A DNA stretch of 64,000 bases, from positions 1 to 64,000 of the forward strand of contig SNVD02006269.1 of NCBI GenBank assembly GCA_013180625.2, given 5' to 3'. Of the stretch, positions 45,074 to 55,999 are shown in pieces (positions within the stretch are counted from its first letter, which is position 1; every line of letters starts with the position of its first letter). A program made the position numbers and the translations under genes. The notes beneath the pieces are model-generated. The model ran no database searches and had not been told where the DNA came from. It was given only the letters and a program-made list of their open reading frames with translations. This stretch comes from Boswellia sacra. Taxonomy: Eukaryota; Streptophyta; Magnoliopsida; Sapindales; Burseraceae.

Positions 45074-45255
45074 ACGTGTGATTATAAACTTATGTAACTA
45101 CCCTTGACGTTGGTGATTTTTTTAACATAAAAAGTTGGATGAGGAATTTGATGTAAGTTTGGGGGTGTGTTTTTTATGAAAATAATATAGTTGTTCTCCG
45201 AGTAAGATTAAGCCAAAACTCAGGAGTAGTATTTAATATAGTCCCAATTTTATTT

Positions 45256-46114
45256 CAACACTTGATGTAGCGCAAGTTTCCATTAAGGTCTAGTTCTTAA
45301 TTAAGATTTCTTATATTTTAGGAATTAATTATTATTTTCTTTTTCAATTAAAATTTTATTATTTTTAGGGTGTGAAATATTACTACGATTTTATTTTGAG
45401 TTTATTTCTCTTGAAATAGTCAACTTTTTTGCAAGAATTAGATTGTTTAGTTATAAATAGGTTTGTTATCATTTTTTTTTATTTTCAATAGATTATTAAT
45501 GATATTTTAGACAATCCCTTTGGGAGTTCTTTGTGTTGTCGATTCAACATACCCATGAGAACTATGTGATAGTTTTTCTATTATGTTTCGCTTCTCACTC
45601 TGTCAATACCATACATAGGTTGTCAAAGACATAAATTTTCCACTATATGAAAAATTATTACAATAATATGTAATCTCATCTCACTCCCAAACTGCTAAAA
45701 AAAAAAAAAACCTGCGCGCTCTACCCAAGTATTCTCTCACACCTTTAGAGAGGAATTTTAACCACCTCACTAAAAAGAATTTTGCCTTGAGCTTAAACAA
45801 TACTTGAAATACTTTTTATGCATGTTTTGGATAACAACCAAGAAGTGGACTCTTTTGTATAGGTGATTTAAGTCCCCTTACTACTTTGTATCTAAGCAAT
45901 GTGAGACTAATGATTTCTATAGCTAATCCACATCTTTTCTTTTATTCATTCCTGTTCGAAATGGAATTTCACTTCATTTTCTAATAAAAGCTTTAGTAAT
46001 TAAAATAAGATTAATCTCTTTTTTTCCTAATTGAAGTAGAAATCTCCTATTCCCTATAGGATTCTTTTACTTTTAGGACTTTTAGGATATTTTTTTATTT
46101 TGTCAATATTCTTG
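45256..46114. repeat. Copia LTR remnants
   Basis: The part from about 45600 to 46114 parallels 49005-49388: both contain 'ataggttgtca', 'cactatatgaaaaat', 'aaccacctcacta' / 'aatcacctcacta' and a later 'aagcaat' block. On the minus strand GCCAAGGTGAAGATT just outside 46114 resembles a polypurine tract, so this may be a 3' LTR of the minus-strand copia element. The part 45256-45600 looks like a second LTR in the other orientation. Boundaries are uncertain. The MULE inserted into LTR-like sequence, since 32036-32094 also resembles the start of the LTR at 48911. Confidence 0.45.
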
Positions 46115-46384
46115 CAAATCTTCACCTTGGCTAATTAAATAAAAGCTTTAACACTGCCTCTTACCGACAATCACAATCCTCAAACTAGAGAATTATTATA
46201 CTTCAAAAGAAAGAGTATATCTATTTAGAATAAACCCAATGTAAGAATTTCGCCTCAACTACATGTCCAAAAATCTACTTAACCCTTATGGTGCAGACCC
46301 CCATGTTTGGTACTTCTAGAAGTTCCGTAACTATAGACATACCTTCCACCACACACCTTGCATCAATAGTAAACCAATCCTTAT

Positions 46385-47726
46385 GGGGCCGTCTAGTGTA
46401 GGGGTTTACTTTCATGAGAAGAGTTCAAATTCCTAGGAAATTGAAGAATAGGAATTTGATATATGGGAAACTAATATTACTATGTTTGGTTGTTCATAGG
46501 ACTCTTATTCATAGTTTCCATGGGAATCAGATTACTTCGTTTAGTTGCACATGGGAATTTCAAAATTATTTATTTTATTTTTAATGTTCTAATGCAATAA
46601 AAAAAATTAAAATATGTGATGTTAATAATTTTGAAGAAATTTAAATTTATTATAAATATAGCCAATTAAAGTTTTATTACAAATTCTATATAAACTCTAG
46701 TCAGATAGAAAAGTCAAAAAAAAAATCACAATTTTATTATAAAAAAACATGTAAATAATTAACCCCAACTTTTGAAATTCCAAAAAAATACCTAATGTTA
46801 ATTCAAAAGAAAATACAAAATTCATATATACATAACAATTAACCCCAACTTATGCAATTCCAAAAAAAAAAAAAAGAAATCCACAAAATATATCAACTCT
46901 TCCTCCTACTGTAACTTTTTTCTCTTTTCGTGTCTCTTCACTATTCTGCTCTCGTTTCTGCTCACCATAGTTGCCATCTACCTCCTCTCCCCCTACCCTT
47001 TCGCATCTCTTTCTTGCTCTTCCTCCCGCTCTCGGTCCCCTAACCCCGCTTCATATCATGACCATAACAGCTACGCTCTAGGCACTGTCAGGACAGGAAA
47101 GAGGAGAAGAAGGCGTCCAGGCCCTATGGCGGCGAGATTCCAACTCCTGCTCCTGGTGTTGGTTTAAGGTGGCTTCATGGGTTTCCTTTAAGGCAAATCG
47201 GTGATGACTTTTTAGTTAATGGTGAATTATCGTTGTTATTATACATTCTTCTTCTTCATTGATATAAACCCAAAAAATTGTCTTTTGCTTGAGCAAATTA
47301 TTGGTGATTTTTTGGGTTAAGTAGAGTATGGTTTATTATTGTGATAAGAATTTTGTTGTGATGTGACTAAGGTTGATGCGATGCTAGTGGTTTGGTTTAT
47401 GATTATGATTTATGCGATTTAGTTTGGGGCTGGTTATTGATGAACGATAGTTGTAGAGAGAGAAAGGACAGAGAGGTTTAGGAGGGAGAGCGGAGACTGG
47501 AGAGAAGGGAGAGAAATTGTGAAATATCTTGTACCATAGGTTTAGGATGTCGGGCAATCTGAAACTCAAGTAGCGAGAGGAATTTATATTACACCCGTAG
47601 GGGGTTATTTGATTCCCACGGTGAAATTAGATTCTTGGGTTAAAAAAGTTTAATAAATATATTAAACAAGGGGTAGTATTCAAATTCCCATTTCCACGCT
47701 CCCTTACCCCCACACCAAACGGACCC
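46385..47726. mobile_element. Non-autonomous Harbinger-like element with TIRs
   Basis: It begins GGGGCCGTCTAGTGTAGGGG and its right end, reverse-complemented, is GGGTCCGTTTGGTGTGGGGG. Flanks are TAT on both sides (46382-46384, 47727-47729), close to the TWA target of PIF/Harbinger elements. The interior has a pyrimidine-rich tract near 46900-47060 and no transposase. It lies between the copia gag fragment and the LTR-like region. Confidence 0.65.
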
Positions 47727-47923
47727 TATGTGTAAACTTGTGTTCCTACTAGTAGTAACACATCCTCTTTCATAGCATCTAGCAAAATGCCATGAGGATA
47801 TACATATCTTTCTTAGAAAAGAAGATCATCTCCCATACTAGAGGGAGACACATTGTTAATGAAACTATCAGTATTTATTTGAAGCCACTGGCCAAATCTA
47901 CTCCCCCATTTAGACATTTTCTT

Positions 47924-48550
47924 TTAAGGTGTCCAGATTGTCCACACCTCTAATAGACTACTTTTTCTTGTAGTTCTTTTTCTTCCATTTGTAACAGCTA
48001 CCACAAATGCTAAATTCTCAAAATGAGAATGATTTCCATTAGTCGACCTTTTCTCTTTAGGTAAGAGCCTATCAATAACTTTAGGCAGATTCACTTCCTT
48101 GTCATGTGGCAAAATAAGTTTCATATGTTCATAAGTAGGTGGAAGAGACCAAATGAGCCTTAGAGCTAGATCCTTTTCTTCAATTTTAACTCCAATTGCC
48201 TCCAATTTTGAAACAATGCCATTGAGAACACTTAAGTGATGCAAGATTTTCATACCTTCATTCATACTTAATATATGAAAAAATTTCTTTTAAGAATACT
48301 CGATTTGTGTCACCTTTTGCTTGATACAACATTTTGAAGTTTCTCCCAAACTGCCTTGGCTACAGATATTCCCTTCACATTGGCTAGAATGTCTTTAGCT
48401 TTAGCCAAACACAAAAATATTGTACTTGTAGTTCCCAAGTCAAGGTCTTCCCAATCTTCATCGCTCATCTTGGATTTGCTAGATTCATTAGTAGTACGAC
48501 TAGCAATAATGGTTGATTTTCCCATCAAAACCTTTTATAAGCCATTTTGA
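47924..48550 (-). pseudogene. Ty1/copia gag (UBN2-type) fragment
   Basis: Minus-strand frames read DEDWEDLDLGTTSTIFLCLA and ANVKGISVAKAVWEKLQNV. After a frame break they read EGMKILHHLSVLNGIVSKLE, ALRLIWSLPPTYEHMKLIL and LLPKEKRSTNG, followed by a zinc-knuckle-like end below 47930. These are the standard blocks of copia gag polyproteins. No protease, integrase or RT follows, because the Harbinger-like element and a deletion intervene. Confidence 0.88.
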
Positions 48551-48910
48551 ATCAAAATATCTTGGACTTGTACTTGCCATAAGCCAAAGTGCATACTTCT
48601 ATAAAATTTCTCTATATTAGCCTTAAAAGAAGATATTATGTTTTGCACTTCTAGTCCCAGTCTTGAGGGACTTCGAGTCTTGACGGATTTACTATAGATG
48701 AATATTAGTCACTAAGTAAGCTCTAAAGAAAATCTAGAGGAGTCACAAGTGATCTCACTTAAAACCCAACGTCCTTAGACAATTAGACTTTTTGACAAAG
48801 CTTTCTTAGACGGTAACTATATAACTACAACACCAAAACTCTAATGCACTAACAAGGACCTATACAAGAAACTTTGATGCTCCACCACAAACTTTAGCTC
48901 TAATAACACT

Positions 48911-49388
48911 TGTTATGAAACCAAGGAAAATAATAGAGAAATAAAAAACAATAATAATAAAACACAAAGATTTTACGTAAAAAACTCCAAAATTAGAGAA
49001 AAACCATAGGTTGTCAGAGATAGGGATCTTCACTATATGAAAAATATTACAATCATATAGACTTTCTCCTAATTTCTGATAACGCCAACACACCCTCTCT
49101 TTGCTCAAGCTATCTCGCTCACACTCACATCTCCTATAAGGGAATTTAATCACCTCACTAGAAATGAATTTAGTTAGAGCTAAACTTAAGATGCTTCAAG
49201 TGCACTTGTAACCAAGGAGTAGGATCCTTTATAGAGGCTTCAAAATCCCATTATTAGTTATAACTAAGCAATTTAATACAAAAACATTTATATCTAATTT
49301 CCTATTAAAATATGATCCTTTCTTTCTTAATTCAAATAAATCTATTCTACTAGAATTATTATCCTTTTTTTTAGCCAATATCATAACA
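48911..49388 (-). repeat. Copia 5' LTR (minus orientation)
   Basis: It starts TGTTATGA and ends TCATAACA, inverted LTR termini, 478 bp. On the minus strand it is followed by TGTTATTAGAGC, a decayed match to the initiator-Met primer binding site (TGGTATCAGAGC), and then, ~350 bases on, by copia gag. No gene inside. Confidence 0.65.
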
Positions 49389-49685
49389 AGACGTATATCA
49401 TGAAGTTACATATAAGTGCTTTTCCATTTCTTAATTTGGGTTCAAAAAATTCCCTGAAATAATTAAACAGTCAAATTTATTAATAACCTAAAATTTTTTT
49501 TTCATTCATCTACTAGGAAAAGAATCCTAATTATAACTGTTCTCGAATTACATGTTAGATTAGTCGGTATAGTCATGAAGTTATTTATAACTTTTATAAC
49601 ATTAATTTGAGGGTTTGTTTGGGGTAGTTATGCTATTGGAAAAGTGTTATAGGAAGAATCAATTGTTAATGTATAAGATCAAGGT

Positions 49686-50247
49686 TAGGGATGGTAAAAT
49701 GTACCATAGAGTTTGGGATTCATGAGACTATTCTCCTTTGCTAAGGTGAGAATGAGGATAGTTTTTATGGGGATGAAGTAGGGATGGGGTAGAATTTTAA
49801 TCCTTGCATTGTGATATGGTGGGATGGCTTTACTACATCTCAACCCACACCTTTAACTTCATCCTATTATTATATATATAAATAAAATATATTGTTATTT
49901 TTGTTTTCATATAATTAACTATTTCACATAAAAGAATCTATAAACTTATAACTACTATTTTTATTTGACGTTTAATATATTGATTATTGGATAAACATAA
50001 AATAATATTATTGTTTTAAAATGAAATGTTATATTATTTTGTTAAAACCCTAAGTTTAATTATATAAAAAGATGTTGGCATAGGGAATGGGATGGGGTTG
50101 GGGAAAGTATTCCTTATATGAAGATTCATCATCCTCACCCCAATCTAAAAAACATAGGGAATGGGTGGAGAATGGGGATTAAATTGACCAATAGGCTGGA
50201 GAATAAGAAGGGCCTCCCTACCCCTGCCTGCCCCATTGCCATTCTTA
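49686..50247. mobile_element. hAT-like MITE, 562 bp
   Basis: Termini TAGGGATGGTAAAATG and CATTGCCATTCTTA are imperfect inverted repeats. Flanks ATCAAGGT (49678-49685) and ATCAAGCT (50248-50255) agree at 7/8. Ends are rich in GATGGGG/CCCCATCC-like text. No coding capacity. Confidence 0.8.
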
Positions 50248-50255
50248 ATCAAGCT

Positions 50256-51202
50256 AAGGGTGTTTGGTAAATTGATTTTTAAAATTGTTATACTAGCTAA
50301 AAGTTATGGATATGTGTTCAATAAATTTGATTTTGAAAACAAATGCTAAAATAGACAAGATTTGTCAAAAATTAAATTAAATAATGTAAATTTCAATAAA
50401 ATTATTTATATTTAAATTAATTTAAATTTTTAATATAAATAATAAAAATTTTTTAAATATAAAATAATTTAATTTAATTTATATTAAATAAGATAAATAT
50501 ATTTATTAATTTATTATTAAACATTTTAAATTTTAAAAAAATAATTTTCAAAAATAATCTGCAAATAAATTTAGTTTTATAATTTATGAGATAAATAAAT
50601 AATTATTAATTTTAAAATTTTTATTTAAGGGTACTTTTGGGATTTAACTAAATTATATCACAACTATAAGTTACAAGTTTTATATAAACATTTTCATATG
50701 TCTATAAATGCAAAGAAAAATTTGATTTTATATGTATAAATTAATAAAATTTGCAAAAGAAAATAATTTTTTAACATATCAATAAAATGAAAATTCATCT
50801 AAATCATAAAAGTTACAAAAAAAAAGATTGGTAATTTTGAGAATATGTTACCTCATGAAATTTGGTTTTTTGATATATAAAATATGCGTGATTTTTTATC
50901 TAAAATGCATTTTGGATAATTGTATACAATCTTTTTTTTTTAAGTTTTTTAAAGGGCCAGATGTAATTTAATGTTTTAAATTTCATTGTTTTATTATTTT
51001 GTTATTACTGCTAAAACCAGTAGGTCTCTTGTTATTTCTCTAAAATATCAAGGGCCAGATGGAATTTCAGCGCATCTCTCTCACGGTCACAGCTGTTATA
51101 CATCTTGCTCCAGTCGCCAATTTATATTGAATTAATTGATAATACCAAGAACTAATCTCTGCTTTTTTATACAGTGTTTTCGTTTCACAAATCGATTTAC
51201 AC
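50256..51202. other. AT-rich upstream region of the TIR-TIR-LRR gene
   Basis: No gene or clear repeat. The last 150 bases hold the likely leader and promoter of the resistance-like gene; 'cttttttatacagtg' (about 51163-51177) is a weak TATA candidate. Confidence 0.4.
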
Positions 51203-53906
51203 TTGTCCTCTATGGCTTCATCCTCTAAGTTTTCCACTGTCCCTAAAACCAATGATGTCTTCCTTAGTTTTGGTGGTGACGCCCTTAACTTTACTGATCA
51301 TCTCTATTCCGCTTTGAACCGAAAAAAAATTCAAACCATCGTTCGTAATGATCGTGGACTTGAGAGAGGAGATAAAATTTCACCTGGATTTTTGGAAGCA
51401 ATTGAAGAGTCGAAGATTTCGGTAATCATTTTCTCCGAAGGATATGCTTCTTCAACATGGTGCTTGGATGAAGTTGCAATAATTATTGAATGCATGAAAA
51501 CAAATGGGCAAATGGTTATACCAGTTTTCTACAAAGTACGTCCATCAGATGTGAGGAGGCTTGATTTTGCTTGGCATGAAGAATTTTTGAGGGACAATAT
51601 GGAAAGGCTTATGGGGTGGAGGAATGCTTTGCGTGAGGCAGCACAGCAAGGTGGAATGGAGTCAACGGATACACAGTAATTCCTACTCTTTCACAATTAA
51701 ATATTCTAGCTCTTAGATACATGCGTTACAGCTTAAATATAGAAACGATAATTTATTGCCAACAACTTAAATATTGCTCCTATTGATCTCCAAATAAAAT
51801 TTATTTTGCTTCTTGTGTGATGTGATTTCATCATTTTTAACTGGCTACTTTTGTTCTTCACATTTTCTAGGCCTGAATCTAAACTTGTTGATGAAATTGT
51901 CCAAGAAATTTTGAAGAGATTGGATAATAAACATGATGTCTTCCTTAGTTTTAGAGGTGAAGATACCCGTGATAACTTTACTCGCCATCTCCATTCTGCT
52001 CTGGACCGAAACGAAATTCAAACCTTCATTGATTATAGGGGACTTAGTAGTGGAGATCAAATTTCCCCTACGCTTTCGAAAGCAATCCGAGAATCAAAGA
52101 TTTCAGTAATCATTTTCTCCGAAAACTATGCTTCTTCGAGATGGTGCTTGGATGAACTGGCAGAGATTCTTGAATGTATGAAAACGAATCGGCAAATGGT
52201 TATACCAGTTTTCTACAAAGTAAGCCCATCAGATGTGCGGAGGCAGACTGGAAGTTTTGGAGAAGCTTTCGCTCAGCATGAACAACGTTTCAAGGACAAT
52301 ATGGAAAAGGTTCAGAAGTGGAGGATTGCTTTGACTGAGGCCGCCAAGCTCTCTGGATGGGTTTCAACGGTGATAAGGTAACTCTCATTCTTTTCCAACA
52401 AAATCCGACTCTTTATATTTCTCTAATGTTAATTACTATCCACTACTCTTTGTCTCCTTATAGCTTAACTATTTTTACAATTACCTCTAATTATATTTAA
52501 TTTGTGTCTCATGTACTGTAATTTGATCATTTTTAACTAGCTACTTTTCTTCTTCACATTTGCTAGGCCTGATGCCAAACTCGTAGATGAAATTGTCAAT
52601 GATATTCGGAAGAATTTATCATACCACCGTGCAAACCTTGTTGGAATGGATTCACACTTTTCACAGATTAATTTCTCTACCCCATTTTGGGAGCAAGTTA
52701 CAGAGTTAGACATAGGTTGCTGCAATCTAACACAAATTCCGGAAGATTTCTGCCTTTTATCCTCAGTAGAAAGTTTAAATCTAAGAGAGAACAATTTTAA
52801 GAGTCTTCCTGTAAATATCAAGAAGCTTTATAGACTGAAAATGCTTTACATGATGGATTGCGAAAAGCTTCAGTCAACACCAGAGCTTCCACTGGGACTC
52901 CAATATTTGGATGCAAGTGATTGCACGGAGCTTCAATCCTTACCAAAGCCTCCATCAAATCTGGAAGAATCAGACAAATGCGAATTGGAAATATTGTTTG
53001 CTCGATTATTTGTAGGTTCGTGGAAAAAAATAAATTTCAAATTTGTTAACTGTCTAAAACTGAAACAGAATTCAGAGAATTGGTCAAAGCAAAGAATTGG
53101 ACATATGGCAAATGCAGTACGAAGACTTTGTCATGGAAAGGTTACTCTCTTTCTTCTTTTGTCTCCTCCTCATCATAACTGTCTCATCAGATATCGTTAT
53201 TTTCATATTTCAGGAATCTATTGCAGTACCTTCAATCAGCTTATATATACCTGGGAGCCAAATTCCTACCTGGTTCAGCCACCAAAGATCAGGATCTTCA
53301 ATAACTATCGAATTACCTCTGCGTCATTTTAACAAAAGGTTGATGGGGTTTGCTTTATTGGCTGTTATCAAATTTGAGAATGGTAATTGTAAAGAAAATA
53401 TTGGAATTGAATGCAATTACCATTTTCAAACCAATTATAAAGAGTATAAATGGGAATATTCTTGCGATGGAAAAAGGTTTTTTGGGTCAGATCACATGAT
53501 ACTAGGGTATAGTCCTTGTAGAGTTCATGACGGTGATATTAAAGCTGTAATCTTTGAGTTCAGAACTTTTAGCTCGCGTTTGAAACGTAATATCTCAGCA
53601 AGAGATTACAAGATGAAATGTTGCGGGGTCTATCCTCTATATGAAGAGCCCAATATGACCCAGTCCAGCACTCACCAGGTACTGGATGTTATAGTCTCTT
53701 CCAGCATCGTTGAATCGCAAATTCACAAGTATTCATGTCTTCTACCACTAAGGATGAAATTTATGCAATACATTTATCTGCTATATTACTGCAGAGCTGG
53801 TTTTGTAGTCCAAAGGAGTACTTTCCTTTGTATAGCTGTAAAGTATTTGTATCTCTTTTTAGTTATAATATCATTTCATTTCACATTTCAGGCCCATGGA
53901 GGGTAA
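51203..53906 (+). CDS. TIR-TIR-LRR-C-JID protein lacking NB-ARC (atypical NLR-derived gene)
   Basis: Modelled exons are 51203-51675, 51871-52377, 52567-53140 and 53214-53906, all with GT/AG borders. Their lengths sum to 748 codons plus stop, in frame. Exon 1 encodes a first TIR (about residues 14-150: DVFLSFGGDALNF replaces the usual FRGEDTR, but SEGYASSTWCLDE keeps the catalytic Glu). Exon 2 opens with the TIR/NB linker PESKLVDEIVQEILKRL and runs straight into a second, canonical TIR (about 180-320; FLSFRGEDTRDNFTRHL, YASSRWCLDE). Exon 3 starts with the same linker (PDAKLVDEIV... NLVGMDS) and then jumps to terminal LRRs (VTELDIGCCNLTQIPEDF). Exon 4 is a C-JID domain (YIPGSQIPTWFSHQ, GFALLAVIKFENGN, CCGVYPLYEE). 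The P-loop and the whole NB-ARC are missing. TIRs are NADase/nucleotide-processing modules in plant immunity. It could be a functional TIR-only-like regulator or a rearranged pseudogene; no frame break was seen. Confidence 0.75.
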
Positions 53907-54099
53907 TTGGTCGGATAATGTTTGCCATCTTTATTGAAGAGGTACGTGCTTTGCCACTACTATCATTGACTTTTATAGTGGAGCTAATAGAGAAGTACTG
54001 TAAGTCGTTTTGAATCTCAGAATGATGCCACTGAATAGTCATATAGAATTTAATTGATTTGTTTATCAATATTCTAGAATATTGGTTTCTGCATTAGTT

Positions 54100-54959
54100 T
54101 TGGGTGTGGGTATTTTTTATATGACCCGCGAACCCGACACGACACGATACGACATAATGATTAGCGGATTTGGGTTTGTCTTACTCGTGTTCGGGTTTCA
54201 ACCCGTTTAATAATTGGGTCGTGTTTGGGTTGAGGGATTGCACTCGCAGGTGACACGAACCCATTTATGACACAATTAATACTAATAAAACATGACAACA
54301 CAAATTGACACTATTATTTTTAAAGTGACATAATTATAAATACAGATTAATTTTAGAATATTTTATATGTTTATTAGATATTTAAATTTAAGGTTGTATT
54401 TTTATTAATATTAATATTATAATATTATTAATTTTGATATGATATTGAACTACTTTTAATTTTTCTTACATAATTTTTTTGTAGGTTACTTAAGAGTTAA
54501 AAAGATGCAATGGATTTTTTTGAAACTAAATTGCATTTTAAGTTTGGATAGAACTTGATATTTGGTGGATTTTTTATTGTATTGTGGATGAATTTTGAAT
54601 ATTTTCTTATTATTACTTTTTTAATTTAAAAATACTAAAATAGGTTGAAAATTGAAATGTTTAATCGTGTTATAATTATGTTAATCATTTAAATATGTTA
54701 TAATAGTGCCTGTAAAACATATCTTAATCATGTTAAATGGGTCATATTCGTGTCTAATACAAAAATGACCTGTTTATTATTTGTGTTTGCATATTGTGTT
54801 GTGTAATCTGTGGGTCACGCGTTTAATAATCGGGTCGTGTTCGGGTTGAGTCTCCCTAACACGAATAATAAACGGGTCGTGTTTGGGTTGGACTAATCTT
54901 TGTCGTGTCATAGCTCGACACGACATGAACACAACCCACGAACCCAAATTCTCACCCAT
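54100..54959. mobile_element. hAT-like MITE, 860 bp
   Basis: It starts TTGGGTGTGGGTATTT; the right end reverse-complemented is ATGGGTGAGAATTTGG. Flanks are CATTAGTT (54092-54099) and AATTAGTT (54960-54967), 7/8. Both ends carry many CGTGTCG/CGACACGA and GGGTCGTGTT repeats, like the element at 21800. Lies just downstream of the TIR-TIR-LRR gene. Confidence 0.75.
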
Positions 54960-55497
54960 AATTAGTTCTATAATTAAATGCTACTCTTGATGTATCTAGC
55001 CAAAATCTTTAGATTGTGCTGGTATATTTGTAGAAAAGCGTTGGCTGATATTCAGATGCTTGAGCTCTGAATAATTTTCTATAATTGGACTAAGTTGAAT
55101 GCCTACATAATTTGAAGTAACAATCCCACATTATTTTTGGTGCATACTTTGTTATTGTATTATGCAATGTTATGTGTATTTGTAAACTTACCCTTAATTA
55201 AGGCGGTGGCTTATATGAAAAGCTAAGCTTAATTTTCTAACTTGGGTTAGACTTTAACCATATGAATATTAGTGTTTGTGTTGAGTTAATGAGATCTTTT
55301 TGAAAACTTAAGGCTGTGTTCGATTTCATTTTCGTTTGCCCGTTTTCCGTTTTTAACGTTTTCAAAAACAAGGGATAATTGTGCATTTTTATTTCCAAAA
55401 CTCATTTTCATAAAACATAATTTAGGACGACTTTACCCCTGAGTTTAACCCCAAATCTACAAACAGTTTCCCAAACCCGTAAATCGTTTTTGGTTTC

Positions 55498-55790
55498 CTC
55501 TGCACCTTTCCTCCCGTTCCCCACCGAATATGACCTCTCTTACAGCCGCTCGATCTGCCTTGCCACCATCACCTCCTCCTCTCCTCTCGTTCTCCATCGG
55601 CGCCTGAGCCTTTCTCGTTCTCCATCGGCGGGTTTTTAACTCCTCTGCACATTTCCTCTCGTTCTCCACCGAAGACCACCGCAGAACAGCCGCTCGATCT
55701 GCCTTGCCACATCGCCTCCGCCTCTCCTCCCGTTCTCCATCGGCGCCTGGGCCTTTCTCGGCCTCATCACCTCTCCTCTTATCTCCGCAT
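55498..55790. repeat. About 145-bp tandem duplication in the Harbinger leader
   Basis: Units starting near 55498 and 55643 share 'cagccgctcgatctgccttg' and 'cgttctccatcggcgcctg'. The region is C-rich and looks like the exon/leader of a captured or native transcript. No protein was recognised in either strand's frames. Confidence 0.75.
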
Positions 55791-55999
55791 CTCTGCTCAT
55801 CTTCACCACCGTCACAAGCAGAACAAGCGCAGCAGATCGTCATCGTCGTCGGCGCCATCGTCACCAGCCGCAACATCAGCCACTTGCCCGTCAGCGCTAG
55901 GCCTTTCTCGACCTCACCACCTCCCATCTCGCCTCTTCTTATCTCCTCTCATTCGCCGTCGCCGATCTGCTCAACTAAAACCCGGTTGTGTGAGGTAAC

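Larger units (their letters stand above)
32095..45245 (-). mobile_element. MULE with ~130-bp TIRs, 13.15 kb including a nested CACTA element
   Basis: The left end reads GGGACAATATCAAATACTAC. The right end, reverse-complemented, reads GGGACTATATTAAATACTAC. The match continues for about 130 bases through CTGAGTTTTGGCTTAATC and GGAGAACAACTAT. Both sides are flanked by AATTTTATTT (32085-32094 and 45246-45255), a target duplication of 9-10 bp as MULEs make. Minus-strand coding remnants are a leader frame near the right TIR, an acidic region plus MuDR domain, and a C-terminal knuckle; the transposase core is missing. Without the nested element the MULE is about 5.35 kb. The non-coding parts 32220-33530 and 42131-44812 contain no gene I can name. 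Confidence 0.9.

Noticed and set aside
32036..49388. One copia element with both LTRs bracketing the whole 17-kb region
   Set aside because: LTR-like text occurs at both ends, but the lengths differ strongly (about 920 vs 478 bp after removing the MULE) and the 5-bp flanks (CCTTC vs AGACG) do not match. Only LTR remnants are reported.
55457..55927. A 156-codon minus-strand glycine/glutamate/arginine-rich protein
   Set aside because: It arises from the C-rich tandemly duplicated leader of the Harbinger element on the opposite strand; no domain and no splice support.
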